Shown here: positions 46,939 through 57,308 of the stretch, piece after piece
How positions within the stretch are numbered: the stretch's first letter is position 1
Layout of the letters: each line of letters starts with the position of its first letter
Source: Endotrypanum monterogeii
Taxonomy: Eukaryota; Euglenozoa; Kinetoplastea; Trypanosomatida; Trypanosomatidae
Length of the DNA stretch: 64,000 nucleotides
Assembly (NCBI GenBank): GCA_000333855.2
Contig: CM007340.1
Coordinates: 615,021-679,020, forward strand
Direction: 5' to 3'
Notes under the pieces: model-generated
What the model was told of the DNA's origin: nothing
The model's input: the letters and a program-made list of their open reading frames with translations, nothing else
The model's database searches: none
Translations under genes and position numbers: made by a program

Positions 46939-47895
46939 TCATTGAGTGTCACGAAACACAAGGTCAAGCGGGTCAGCGCTGGGGGCTGGGTGCAGCGCCT
47001 TGTGCCTCTCTGACTTCTCCTTTATCACTTCATTGGATCGCTGCTTCTCGAGGCGACGCAGCTTGCGATCGCGTCGTTGCTCTGTCGGCGGCTGTGCCAG
47101 GGCGTTCTTCCACAACACGCTTCCCTTGCAACACCCGTTGAAGATCGCCACTGGCTCCAAGGTGAAGCGGGGCCCGATCTCGACAAGCGACGGCGGGCTG
47201 GTGGGCACAATTTGATAATTGCGGACCCAAATGTGGCTGTCAAGCCACAGAAAAGACATGATGCGGTCCACAAACGGCTTCGACTTGGGGTGGTAGCGTG
47301 GCGTGTTGAAGGCCATGTGCAGCAGTGACTTAGCTACGCGCAGATGTGGGTGGAGCTCGAATTCTCGGTCAAAGTGAAGCAGTGGTCGGCTGTATTTGAG
47401 GCAGTTGCCAGCCATACGAATCTCATCCGCCGTGTGCACGTTGTTGATCTGCATTTTGACGCTCGGTCCGCTGGGGGCCTGCCCGATCCACATATAATTA
47501 ACGTCGTTTCGATGCGGTTCAACAAACATAACGCTGTTGCACTGATGCAGCTCACAAAGCTCAACGAGATCGTCACCGAGAGTGTTGGTGCGGCCAATCT
47601 TCGGGTGTTCGCGAGAGTGGGGCATGAGGCCACGGAGATCGAGAAGAAGATGCCGGCCCTTGCTTGTCATACTCCGAGCACCAAGCACCAACATCTTCTG
47701 GCGGTTCGTCATCTTCTTCGTTGTCTGTGCCCGCTGCACGTGCATTTGACCCACCATTTCCTCCCTGCGATCTTCCCTTGAACTGGAGCCGTCCACTACT
47801 TCAGTCTGCTTTTCCGTGGCGATCTGCAGTGTATTGGACCCTTTCACGTCTGCCGCCTGCGCGGATCGAGAGCGTTTTTTACCAGCCCCCGCCAT
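46939..47895 (-). CDS. BRX1: Ribosome biogenesis protein BRX1 (Brix domain)
   Basis: BRX1 acts in the nucleolus in assembly of the 60S subunit, with EBP2. The 318 residues start at the ATG at 47895 with a Lys/Arg-rich leader (MAGAGKKRSRSAQAADVKG). The Brix domain spans about 65-260. Diagnostic segments are LLLDLRGLMPHSREHPK, the MWIGQAPSGPSVK loop, GNCLKYSRPLLHFD, FNTPRYHPKSKPFVDR, and the closing VEIGPRFTLEPVAIF. These match BRX1 better than RPF1, RPF2, IMP4 or PPAN, especially the tract RYHPKSKPFVD with WVRNYQI. The tail is basic and helical. Length is close to human BRIX1 (about 350). The purine run at 47954-47972 upstream is a good trans-splicing candidate. Confidence 0.96.
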   Translation of the reverse strand: MAGAGKKRSRSAQAADVKGSNTLQIATEKQTEVVDGSSSREDRREEMVGQMHVQRAQTTKKMTNRQKMLVLGARSMTSKGRHLLLDLRGLMPHSREHPKIGRTNTLGDDLVELCELHQCNSVMFVEPHRNDVNYMWIGQAPSGPSVKMQINNVHTADEIRMAGNCLKYSRPLLHFDREFELHPHLRVAKSLLHMAFNTPRYHPKSKPFVDRIMSFLWLDSHIWVRNYQIVPTSPPSLVEIGPRFTLEPVAIFNGCCKGSVLWKNALAQPPTEQRRDRKLRRLEKQRSNEVIKEKSERHKALHPAPSADPLDLVFRDTQ

Positions 47896-48745
47896 ACTTT
47901 CTGATTGCGTGTATCAAGCGGAAAAAAGGTTGTGTGTGTGTGTGTGTGTGTGTGAGAGGGAGGGAGGGAGGGTCGGGGCTGTGTGAGCACAAAAACAAGC
48001 AGTCAACTTGCTGCTAGAGTGTGCACGCCTGCCGCTCCGGGTATGTTGCTGGTGAGTGTGTATATTGGAGTTTGTTAAGTTGTAGTTACTGCAGCAGCTC
48101 AGATCGCAGTCATATTTTGCAGATGATGTTCAGGGTTACGAGAGAGATTAGAATAAGTGCAAGGGGATCACGGGAAAAAAAAAAGAAAATCTCGTGGCGT
48201 TCTCGGAGGATGGATTTTTAAAACAAGACCATGCGGAATACGCCCATGCATATAGAGACGGTTGCTCTTCCGCTGTATACGCGTCCAAAGGCAGATCCAG
48301 ATATCGCTACAGCTGAGAAGTCAACGGATGGACAAAGCGCAGAGATACAGACGCATCGTAGAAACAGCAGTAGTCTACAGATTTCACACGAAATCACGAC
48401 GTAGATGCGAGCCTCTCTCTGATACCATCGCTGCCGTCGTGCGTGTCAAGGATGCAGCGAATGCGAGCGAGTACCAAGCGAACGGGAAGGGATCGCAGGA
48501 AGAGGAGCGTGAAACGAGGGGTTTAGCGGCGGTCAGCTCTAACAGGCAAAGCAACTCCAAGTGGAAAAGAAATGTCGGGGCAAATGCTTCTCATCACCCT
48601 AATGGGACATGCACCTGGCCGGGAGGAGGGGGGGGGGCAGGAAACACACAAGACGTGTGTAGAGTTTGACACACACGCACACATTCTTGGGAGGCGGTGT
48701 CATGTGGGAGAAAACATGTATTTATAAAGCGATCCGCACTGCTCA
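47896..48745. other. Intergenic spacer
   Basis: No gene supported. It contains (GT)n at 47931-47954, the purine run at 47954-47972 and G tracts near 48620-48640. The right part is separase 3' UTR. Confidence 0.7.
47954..47972 (-). promoter_or_regulatory. Candidate polypyrimidine tract for BRX1
   Basis: A clean gagagggagggagggaggg run on the + strand, 59-77 bases upstream of the ATG; it is all pyrimidine in the transcript. Confidence 0.5.
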
Positions 48746-51700
48746 TCACAAAGGGCAACTGCTGCCACCTTCCCTTGCACCTCCCACATGACAGTTGACA
48801 CCATAGAAGACGGTCGCCATACCAGTCAGGTAGCGAAGTTTGCAGGCCCGGCGAGCCACCGCCAGGCACTCACCGACGGTAATGTCTTCGTCACTGTCCC
48901 CCTTCAGGCAGGCGATTTGGAGGAAGCGAGAGGTAAGACGGTCAATGTCTACGTCTGTGACGTCCCACAAGCACCCCAACACACATGAAACACCTGCGCT
49001 GAGGTACGCGAAGGGCAAACCAAAACAGTCGAAGAGCCCGCTAGCCTGCATGCGGGCAGAACTGCAACCCATTAGCAGCACCAGTGTGGGTGGTATGCCA
49101 GCTGCAGATGGAATCCAATCGTACAGTCCAGCCCGTGATATCAAATGCTCTCCGCCCTTGTGACCGGCGTATACAAACAAGTCAATGTGATGACTCCCAT
49201 TTTTGCGCTCAGCGAGGAGGCGGCGCAAAAACGGCGAAGCAGCTGTGATGCCACCGTCGCGTGCTGCTGCAGAGGCAGCTTGCAGGGTTTCTCCGTAGGC
49301 CACCTCCCAATGTGGGTGCTGCGCGATGATCTCCGTGAAAGGCGAATGGTCGTGTTTCACCGCATCGTCATCGCGGTAGATGTAAGTTTGCCGCAGAGAC
49401 ACCGCCGGCGCATCCATGCAACAGCTCTTCACAAATTCTAGCGACGGCACTCTGGAAATGCTGCGATCTTGGCATACATCTAAAGCCTCCCAAGGCAACG
49501 CGTGCAACTCTCCATCCAGCACCAGATAGACGTGCTCACGTGAGACGAGAAGTAAATCTATATGATGGTGCTCGTAACACGCCACATTATCACTTGACGT
49601 AGTCGTGACTGCATCTGGTGTTACCTCGCGGTAGTATGCTTGCAACACTTCAGGCACCATTTCTTCGACGGCACCCTGAACCGCGGCGTCCAGCAAGAGG
49701 TCCCACCAGCAATCCTGCCCCTGTGCTGTTTCACTGTCGAGTGAACATGACAGTGATGACCCGGAGGCAGCTGCAGTGGCAGGTACTACCAACTGCCCCA
49801 ATGCGGTGATCGCCTCGAGCACCGTTCTCTGAGCCTGCTTCACTGTTTGGGTGCAGCATGTGCAGCTGTGCGCATCTCGTGGGCCGTAAAAGCACGTGGC
49901 CTGCACACTCGATGATGAGGTACACCTCCACAGGTGCGGCGCCGCCACGAGAGCCTGGAGAGTGACCTGTCGAATGGCGTCAACAGGGGGGCAACGACTA
50001 GCCCCACGAAAGCGAATACATTCCGCAGCAAACCGCGCTGCCAATGTGTCCAGCTGGCTGCTGAGAGAGTCACTGGGGTGGCCAGCTAGGAGCACGTGTG
50101 CAGCACCCAATACGTCTTGCATTGACGCCGCAACTCGACCGATGCGATCATCAAGCTCAAATCTCTCACACCACCACAACTCTTTTCTTTGCCGCTCCCC
50201 TCCATATCCCGGCTCGGAACACGCAGCGGCGCAGCTGCACGGTAGCTGACATTCGTTGTATGTGGTTGAGGCGAGATCATGTGGGTCTTGACTGCCAAGA
50301 CAACGACCTATCTCGGCGGCTGCACTTACGGTACCTCGCATCAGTTGCAAGCGGTTGCGACTCATCACTTCCGTCACCTCAGCTGCGCACGCCTGAAGCA
50401 ATCCTCCTACATCACAGCGTACCGTCAAATCAGTCAGCTGACCGCACTGTGTGTCTCGCTTCTTTGTTGACCACGCGGAGCTCGCTCGAGTGCGCCGGAT
50501 CCACAGCTGCCCTTCTTCACCCTGCGATCCGGCAGAGATGTAACAAATCTCCACAACAGTTCCCAGTGCAACAGCAGAGCGCTTTGGCAACATCGGAGCA
50601 GAAGCCGCGGCGTCATCGCATTCCAATCCGCTATGCAGGACACCGTACAAGCAGAAATCCTGAAGGTGTCGCCGAGTCTTCCACGCAAGACCCGCGGTGC
50701 TGATCCACGGCCAGCTGAGGTAACGGACACTAGCCGTGTCAGCGTGATCCGCAAGCTCTGCGTCTGCCCGTTCAAGCGCGGTCTTCAGCCGTCGCCATCC
50801 CGCCAACGAGACACCGGTGCGGCTGGTCGGAGTGGCGTAGTTCGCAGCAGAAAGGTGAGTGGTGGTGATCACCGTGGCAAAGCGGTGCACGAGTTGAAGC
50901 AATACCTCAAGCTGTGGTGGGCAGGAGCAACGTGGGAGAAGACGACCTAGGAGTGTAAGGTAGAAGCGTGCCAGCGGGGCATCACGAGCCTGTAGAAGTG
51001 CGTCAATCAGACGAATAAGTCCACCCACGAGAAAGGATGGGGCAAATGGGTCCTGTAACACTTCCTTTGCCCATTCTGCAGGGCGGCGCCGCAAGAGGGC
51101 ATCACACACAGGCCGCAGTTGCCTGATATCGTGGCAGATGGCCAGCACATCTAGAGCGTTGGCGGAGGTGTAGTTGATTCCCTCAATCCACTCCACGTAC
51201 GGCAGGCCACCATCCCGTATGTGCGAACTGGTCAGCAGCTCCGCTGGCGAGTCCAGTGTGACGCCACTGAGGATTCGATGTAAGCGCTGCCTCCACCGAC
51301 TTCCATGCTCGTCCAGTCCGTCAGCACACCAGTCAAGCAAAGCGCACGCCTCTGCAACGAGACCCCAGCGCAGCGACACCGCGATCAACGGTGCTGCATA
51401 CGTGCTAAACGTGTCAGCAGCATTGAAGGACGCCACTGGCACACCCGAAGCGACCAGCCGCTGTGAAAAGGATGCCCAATGCAAGAGAGGGCTCAAGGCA
51501 TCTGCACTCACACAGGGAGCGAGGACGCCTGACCGCATTGTGGCACTACTACTTAGTGTACGCTGCCGCACACAGCGCACCACCCGCATCAGCTCACTCA
51601 GCGAAGAGTCGAGTGGCTCCGCAAACTGCACGACGCTGGTAAAGGACGCTGATAGCAGGGGTGGTTCATGGGCGAAGGCGCTTGAGAGCACCGGTATGAC

Positions 51701-52585
51701 AGACCGGTTCCATTCTGTACTAAAAGCTGTTTGCCGCGCACGTATGTCCACCATGACCTGTTGACAGAGGCGCAGGTGCAGCTTCGCCCACGGTTCGCCA
51801 AGCGCGGCTATCGACGGTGCACGGGAAACAGTGTCCATGAATGTCCCCCTTCCCACGCCTGACTGCGCAGCAATATCCAGTAGAGTCACAGCACTCATCG
51901 CACACAACCCACCTGCGCTCCGAAGTGCACGCCGCAATACGGTGTTCACCCAAGTAGAGAGAAACGTGCGGAGAACATCCGCGCAATCATCAGCTGCGAC
52001 CCAGCGATGCACACACCGCCACACCGTGTTGGACACCAGCTGAAACACTTCCTCGTCCTCTGCAGTACCCTCGTGTGCCTCGCCGGTTAACATATGCCAG
52101 TAGATGAGCAATGAAGTCAAGACAGCGATCGCTGTGTCCCGCGAAGATGTCTGAGCTGCGTTCTCGGAAGACGGCACGTTGTCCAGGGATGCGATCTCTA
52201 GCTCTACCCGCTTCATATCTTCGTCAGTGATAGAGATCAGCGAGGCGAAGCTCGTTGATGAGACGTCAACATCATGGGCTGCACGTGACAGAGGTAGTGT
52301 CACCAGTGGACACAATCGCCATGCTGTGACCAGCAGGCGGCTTAGGGAGACTGGACTGAGGCTGCTCTCTACAGCCGCAGTCGCACGCAGACGTGCGTTG
52401 AGCTGCACTCGTAATGCGGAAGCGAGCAGCTTCGGCAGATCCCAAGGCGATGCAAGGTGACGATGCCGTAAAGATGAAATTTGTTCTGCGGCTTCGACCA
52501 CCACTTCCACCTCTTCAAAATGATGCAAGGTGTTTCTGGTTGCATGATAGAGAGTACGCAGGAAGGTACTATGAGGTGACGCCAT
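48746..52585 (-). CDS. Separase (C50 cysteine peptidase)
   Basis: Separase cuts the cohesin kleisin to release sister chromatids at anaphase. The chosen ATG at 52585 (MASPHSTFLRTLYHATRN) gives 1279 residues; the frame runs on to 52873 but the extra part is leader-like. Most of the protein is a helical-repeat solenoid. The C-terminal 350 residues hold the protease: HIDLFVYAGHKGGEHL with the catalytic His at 1142, and LVLLMGCSSARMQASG with the catalytic Cys at 1174. This is the usual separase spacing, followed by FAYLSAGVSCVLGCLWDVTDVDIDR. Both catalytic residues are intact. At 1279 residues it is shorter than human (about 2100) or yeast (about 1630) separase, so the regulatory solenoid is reduced. 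Confidence 0.95.
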   Translation of the reverse strand: MASPHSTFLRTLYHATRNTLHHFEEVEVVVEAAEQISSLRHRHLASPWDLPKLLASALRVQLNARLRATAAVESSLSPVSLSRLLVTAWRLCPLVTLPLSRAAHDVDVSSTSFASLISITDEDMKRVELEIASLDNVPSSENAAQTSSRDTAIAVLTSLLIYWHMLTGEAHEGTAEDEEVFQLVSNTVWRCVHRWVAADDCADVLRTFLSTWVNTVLRRALRSAGGLCAMSAVTLLDIAAQSGVGRGTFMDTVSRAPSIAALGEPWAKLHLRLCQQVMVDIRARQTAFSTEWNRSVIPVLSSAFAHEPPLLSASFTSVVQFAEPLDSSLSELMRVVRCVRQRTLSSSATMRSGVLAPCVSADALSPLLHWASFSQRLVASGVPVASFNAADTFSTYAAPLIAVSLRWGLVAEACALLDWCADGLDEHGSRWRQRLHRILSGVTLDSPAELLTSSHIRDGGLPYVEWIEGINYTSANALDVLAICHDIRQLRPVCDALLRRRPAEWAKEVLQDPFAPSFLVGGLIRLIDALLQARDAPLARFYLTLLGRLLPRCSCPPQLEVLLQLVHRFATVITTTHLSAANYATPTSRTGVSLAGWRRLKTALERADAELADHADTASVRYLSWPWISTAGLAWKTRRHLQDFCLYGVLHSGLECDDAAASAPMLPKRSAVALGTVVEICYISAGSQGEEGQLWIRRTRASSAWSTKKRDTQCGQLTDLTVRCDVGGLLQACAAEVTEVMSRNRLQLMRGTVSAAAEIGRCLGSQDPHDLASTTYNECQLPCSCAAACSEPGYGGERQRKELWWCERFELDDRIGRVAASMQDVLGAAHVLLAGHPSDSLSSQLDTLAARFAAECIRFRGASRCPPVDAIRQVTLQALVAAPHLWRCTSSSSVQATCFYGPRDAHSCTCCTQTVKQAQRTVLEAITALGQLVVPATAAASGSSLSCSLDSETAQGQDCWWDLLLDAAVQGAVEEMVPEVLQAYYREVTPDAVTTTSSDNVACYEHHHIDLLLVSREHVYLVLDGELHALPWEALDVCQDRSISRVPSLEFVKSCCMDAPAVSLRQTYIYRDDDAVKHDHSPFTEIIAQHPHWEVAYGETLQAASAAARDGGITAASPFLRRLLAERKNGSHHIDLFVYAGHKGGEHLISRAGLYDWIPSAAGIPPTLVLLMGCSSARMQASGLFDCFGLPFAYLSAGVSCVLGCLWDVTDVDIDRLTSRFLQIACLKGDSDEDITVGECLAVARRACKLRYLTGMATVFYGVNCHVGGAREGGSSCPL

Positions 52586-53733
52586 GCCTCTCCGAGTGCG
52601 CACATGTACTTGATGTGTGCCACTCGTCTTCACACGCACACACCTAACCTTGCAGACGTGTCCGTCCCCGGCAAGTGTCGGTGGAGCCAACAGTGTGCGT
52701 GTATGCTTGTATGAGTGGGCTTGAAGTAGGGAAAATGACCACAAAAAAAAAAGTGAAGGTGGAGAGAGAGAGAGCGTGGCTACAAACATCAAGGGTCTTT
52801 TCCTTCCCATTATGCAGGCCGAAGAGGTACTGTGCAGAGACGTCAGACATCTGTTTGTTGGCCACAAGAGCACCGGGTATCCTCAGCAAGCGCTGTGCAT
52901 CTCGCATCTTTCAGATGAGGGTGGGGGGGGGAGGGGAGGGGAATGGGAACTTCTTCGATCCAACGCATCAACCCCCCTCCAGAAACACACATACACATAG
53001 ATAGTTTTTTCCTCGCCGCTGTTCATTTGATGTCGAGTATATGCGGCGACAGAGCACGTGCGGAATACAAGTAGCTGTTCTGGCACTTCCACGAAATCAG
53101 AGAAAACTAGCAATCGTTATTCTCATTCGGTTTCCCTACCCCACTAAGCAAAAAACGAGTGGATACATATCCGCGCCACCGTGTGGGGATCAGTCCTGTG
53201 TATGACACAGATACTAAAAGCAAGCGTCAGCGACGAGAGAGAAATAGGAGGGGGAAGTACACGCAAGAAGATAAAGTCAACAGGACGCGACAGCTCTGTC
53301 GACAACAAAACAGACGAGTGGTAAAAAGTGATCCATGAGGGCTACGAAGAACACCGCGAGACTTGTTGCCTATAACTGCATACCATCATGGTGTCCCCCT
53401 CTCCTTCCCCTCGAGTCCTCCCTTTCTTCTCCACCAAGTTCCGTGATCAGCGCGAATGTATCTATAGATAGACAGCAGACGCCGCCGCGGAGACACAAAG
53501 CAGCAGTGAAAAGAATTTTCAGAGGGCATCAATATATATATATATATATATAGACGTTCGTGGTTGGGAGGGGAGAAGAGATGCACTAGAATACGAGAAA
53601 GGGAGGCTGGTAAATGCTTTGAGGCACCTGGTCGAAAACTCGCAGAAACACAAAACAACACCGAGAGAAATCCATCCACGTTCAGGGCCGCCACGCTCTT
53701 TCTTCCTTCGTCTCAGATCCGTCATAGGGAACC
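52586..53733. other. Intergenic spacer of 1.1 kb
   Basis: No gene supported. It has an A/G run at 52741-52776, G tracts at 52919-52946 and (TA)n at about 53530-53552. Near the right end the 3' UTR of the alpha-SNAP gene begins. Confidence 0.65.
52741..52776 (-). promoter_or_regulatory. Candidate polypyrimidine tract for separase
   Basis: An A-run followed by gaaggtggagagagagagagcg on the + strand, 155-190 bases upstream of the chosen ATG. It lies between the two possible starts and so supports the downstream one at 52585. Confidence 0.45.
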
Positions 53734-54582
53734 CTACGTGAGACTTTCCATGTTGTGCTTCACCACGAGCAGCACATGCGTCTTCCACTCGTCCAGCTTA
53801 CGTATGTCCTGCAAAAGAGACACGCCAAGTTCAAACTTCTCCATGTCACTACTGGCGATGGCCTCGAGAATGAGATTCAAAAACTCTGCCTCGCGTGTGT
53901 TCTTCAGGTATATATCCGTCGCCAGGTACTGTTGCAGCGCGTCACGGCACTCCTCACTACCCTCAAAGCGGTTATCGTTGTTCACCATGGCGTAGCGGCA
54001 CAGCATTGCTCGCAGGAAGTAATCCTGGGCTTGAAATTTGAGTGGCCCCCCCATCATCTCGTTGGCTATGCGCTCGTAGTACATGAGAGCTTTGTCAAAC
54101 TGGTCGTTCTCGCCGTAGATCTTCCCCAGGGCAATCATACATTTCTGCGCCTGAGCCTTCTGCTCCTCGGCGTTGAAGTACTGCATCGCTTGTTCATAAT
54201 ATGGGATGCTGCTCATGCCGGATCCCTGTTCCTCCAAAGAGCAGGCAAAGTCCATGAGAAGACGTGCGGCATTAGAGAGGCGATTGTTCTCAATGTAAAA
54301 ACGGATGGCCATATCTAGCATCGTCTTGGCCTTGGTCAGATCAACTTTTTTGTAGGCGTTGGCAGCGTCGGTAAAAGCCATCGCGGCTCCAGTCTTGTCG
54401 CTGAGCTTTATTGCACAGTCTCCCGCGCGGGAGTAGGCGTCGCCAGCGCGCTCGAAGTCCTTGTCCAGCTTGTACCGAACGCCAGCTTTGTTGAAGAGAT
54501 CGAGGGCTCCCTCGTAGTCCTTGAAGAACATCTTGTTTGTCTTCTTTTGCGCATCAGCGAACATAGAATCGGCGGAGGCCAT
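53734..54582 (-). CDS. Alpha-SNAP (soluble NSF attachment protein)
   Basis: Alpha-SNAP bridges NSF to SNARE complexes and triggers their disassembly after membrane fusion. The ATG at 54582 (MASADSMFADAQKKTNKMFF) gives 282 residues, close to the usual 290-295. The conserved TPR-like helix pairs are present. They include YEGALDLFNKAGVRYKLDKDFERAGDAYSRAG (about 20-50), then AAMAFTDAANAYKK, AIRFYIENNRLSNAARLL, and the loop GMSSIPYYEQAMQYFNAEEQ. Downstream comes FDKALMYYERIANE, and the C-terminal region ends with WKTHVLLVVKHNMESLT. The acidic C-terminus and a Leu near the end that stimulate NSF in animals look retained in part. The gene is clear. Confidence 0.97.
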   Translation of the reverse strand: MASADSMFADAQKKTNKMFFKDYEGALDLFNKAGVRYKLDKDFERAGDAYSRAGDCAIKLSDKTGAAMAFTDAANAYKKVDLTKAKTMLDMAIRFYIENNRLSNAARLLMDFACSLEEQGSGMSSIPYYEQAMQYFNAEEQKAQAQKCMIALGKIYGENDQFDKALMYYERIANEMMGGPLKFQAQDYFLRAMLCRYAMVNNDNRFEGSEECRDALQQYLATDIYLKNTREAEFLNLILEAIASSDMEKFELGVSLLQDIRKLDEWKTHVLLVVKHNMESLT

Positions 54583-55237
54583 GTTGAGATGATGAGTGCG
54601 CACTTGTGGACGCTTTCTTCTTCTCTACTGACTAGAAACGTTGTACAATGATAGTGAATCGGTGGTCACAGAAGAAATATGTATGAGTACACCTAGAGTC
54701 AAATTGTCGAACGCAGGGAAACCTACACCGACTCGTACACACACGTACACACGTACACACACAGGGTCAAGAATAGCTTAGGCTTCAGAAGTGTTGAACG
54801 ATGTTCAAAGCTGCAAATCGTGATGGGTTTCCGTTGGTGCGTTGCCCCAGCGCGAGAAGGTACGTAACGCCGTATATGTGAGATGATGTGCCGCAGTTTC
54901 CCGCGAGTGAAGGTAATGGGTGACGGTGTCGTGTGATTGATGACAACATCAGGTGCGAGGGGAGTATGGAGAGATGAATGACCACACGGAGGAGAGGTGA
55001 AGAGATGCTCTGTGCTGCTGCGATCCAGATCGATGAACACACATAAATGCTGAGATTTTTCTCGCCGGTGACGGAGTCGAGGGGAAGGGGGGAGGGTGCA
55101 AAGGCTTACCGGATACGCTCCCTTGCGCCAAGTATGTTTTTCAACGACGCGGTAGGGGGAGGAGGGAGAGGGTCGTTCTGAATAAGGATTAGAGGCGTCA
55201 GCTGCAAGGCTGACGCAACCGATCTCACAGAAAAAAG

Positions 55238-55239
<2 letters not shown>

Positions 55240-55284
<45 letters not shown>

Positions 55285-55354
55285 NNNNNNNNNNNNNNNN
55301 NNNNNNNNNNNNNNNNNNNNNNNNNNNNNNNNNNNNNNNNNNNNNNNNNNNNNN

Positions 55355-55392
<38 letters not shown>
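55240..55392. repeat. Large (TA)n repeat interrupted by the gap
   Basis: About 45 bases of TA lie left of the gap (55240-55284) and about 38 right of it (55355-55392). The assembler probably broke here because reads could not span the repeat, so its true length is unknown. Confidence 0.9.
55285..55354. other. Assembly gap (70 N)
   Basis: Seventy undetermined bases lie entirely inside the TA repeat. Confidence 0.99.
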
Positions 55393-55395
<3 letters not shown>

Positions 55396-55684
55396 GATGC
55401 GTGCTTCGACTTCAAAACAATTCGTTAGAACGTTTGCGGATGACGTATGTTCCTGCGATGGAGAGTAGATGGGAGGAAGGACGTCTTAACAGGCTGTTAG
55501 AATAAATCAGGAGGGGAAAAAGGGGGGATGCCACGCCTTGGGTGGCACCAGTTTCATTCACCCAAATTTTTACTCCGTGGCACCCGCAAATGAATTGTGC
55601 GGTACAAGGGCACACGCGCGCACACGTGAGGAGCTGCACGGCGGTTGAAGCAGCGCATTATCATTTTTTTTTTTGCTTAGAGGT

Positions 55685-56533
55685 TTAGTTGTATTGAGCC
55701 GCTGTGTGGTGGTGCTGCTGCGGGGGCTCCGGAGGCGGGTAGTACGGTGCGCAGGGCTGCAGACGGCAACCCATGTACGGGACGCCTGGGACACTGTAGT
55801 ATCCTTGGTACGTGGGGCGGAAGCCACCGTACTGGGGTGTATTACTCGTGTATCCACCTGGAAAGTGTGCGGTCTGGTAGGAGGGGTAAAAAGGCTGCGC
55901 GTTGTACTGTGGCTGCGAGCTATAGTAGCGCGGTACGCTGCCGAGCTCGCCGCCGTGGGGCCAGGCACCCTCGAACTGAGGCATGTTGTTCACCTGCGGG
56001 ATGTATGCAGACTGTGGTGGGCTCTGCGGATGGTACTGCTGCTTCTGTTGAGGATGCTGCAAATCGGAAGAAGACGTGACAGTCGACGCAGGAGTTGCCG
56101 CCACAGGGATGGGAGGTGCAATGACCACCGGCTTCGAAGCCGCCACCTGAGTCGGCACAGCATCCGCTGGCTGGCGAGTCGCGGCAGGCTGCAGGGTGAC
56201 AGGCGACTCTGGATTCTCGACGACACCTGCGAAGCGAAACTCGGAGGGTATGACCAGTTTGGCGAGCACCTGTGGCATCGACACGGGACCCAAAGAAGTG
56301 TACAGGACCTCCGGCGCAGCATCAGGTCTTTCGGTTGACACGGGTTCAGGAGTTGTCGCTGCCACCGCCGCCGTCACTGCGGAAACAGTTGCCGGCGCTT
56401 TCTTCGGCTCAACCGACACCAGGCGCCTCGGTGCATCACTTTTCTCATCGTCCCCCGGCACCGCCGCCATGGTGGGGGAAGCCTTCGTCTCCTTGAGAGC
56501 CTTCACGGCATTTCGGTTTAACCACGCAGACAT
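55685..56533 (-). CDS. Pro/Gln/Tyr-rich low-complexity protein, 282 residues
   Basis: I do not recognise a family. The ATG at 56533 (MSAWLNRNAVKALKETKASP) gives 282 residues; upstream sequence in frame is leader. Residues 1-20 could be a short amphipathic or mitochondrial-type helix. Residues 60-110 hold a semi-conserved stretch (PEVLYTSLGPVSMPQVLAKLVIPSEFRF). From about 150 to the end the sequence is disordered and rich in Pro, Gln, Tyr, Gly and His (PQYGGFRPTYQGYYSVPG, PYYPPPEPPQQHHH). This composition recalls RNA-binding granule proteins, and tyrosine-rich prion-like tails can drive condensation. That function is a guess. A poly-T run precedes the ATG on the + strand. Confidence 0.7.
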   Translation of the reverse strand: MSAWLNRNAVKALKETKASPTMAAVPGDDEKSDAPRRLVSVEPKKAPATVSAVTAAVAATTPEPVSTERPDAAPEVLYTSLGPVSMPQVLAKLVIPSEFRFAGVVENPESPVTLQPAATRQPADAVPTQVAASKPVVIAPPIPVAATPASTVTSSSDLQHPQQKQQYHPQSPPQSAYIPQVNNMPQFEGAWPHGGELGSVPRYYSSQPQYNAQPFYPSYQTAHFPGGYTSNTPQYGGFRPTYQGYYSVPGVPYMGCRLQPCAPYYPPPEPPQQHHHTAAQYN

Positions 56534-57308
56534 TTTTTTCCGGAAACAAAATGAGCAAGTGTGGCGTGAACAAAAACTTGAAGATACAGACACAGCCACA
56601 GCGAGGCTGACCGAGGCGCGAACGAGAGATGAAAGGGATGGGGGGAAATGACGTCGAGAGGAAAAAAATTAAGCTGTTCTGCCCGACGACGTACGTTTAT
56701 GGTTAATCAAAAGAAAAAAAAAATTAAAACAGAAAGAGGATGCGCTGGCGGCGGGGAGTGGGGGTACCAAGAACAGCGTTGTGCGTCAGCTGGTAAATCA
56801 AAGACGGGGGACCCACAGTAGTGTTTGTGAAGAGGGAGAGGGTGCGTTACCACGTTAACGGCTACGCACACGGAATACGCAGTTGTGTACGCGAGGGAGA
56901 GGCATGAGATCCCAAGAGGAGAGAAGAGAGAGAGAGAAGTGTCACAGTAATCAAAGAGGAAGGAAGGGGGAGAGTGATGAAGTGATTGACTTCTACTCAC
57001 CGTTTTGTTGGTGCTTATCTTGTCTTCGGTATTTATGTTCCGCAACGTCAACGCGTTCCTTTCTTTTCTCTGGAGAAGGCGGGATGAACGGTGGTGGTGA
57101 ATTAGATCGGGAGTGAGAGTATGAGACCTCTGCACTCACGCCACACTTTTACACAGAAACGTTTGCATGGGAATTTATACTTGAGAGCGCGCCTCTCTTA
57201 AACGCACACCCGTTACAAAAATTTCATCAGCGGCAGACAGAAGCACTCTCCATTCGGTGAGTCCTTCTCTCGCACAGCGATGGATGTCTCACCATCGAAC
57301 ATGTGCTA
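56534..57308. other. Intergenic spacer
   Basis: No gene supported. An A/G-rich stretch at 56629-56665 on the + strand may be the splice tract of the Pro/Gln/Tyr-rich gene. Confidence 0.65.

Larger units (their letters stand above)
54583..55684. other. Intergenic spacer with an assembly gap in a TA repeat
   Basis: No gene supported. The frame across 54723-55415 runs through the gap and reads Tyr/Ile from TA repeats, so it is an artefact. A G-rich purine stretch at 55080-55098 lies to the left of the gap. Confidence 0.7.

Noticed and set aside
54723..55415. Open frame across the N gap
   Set aside because: It includes the undetermined bases and Tyr/Ile read from a TA repeat, so it is an artefact.
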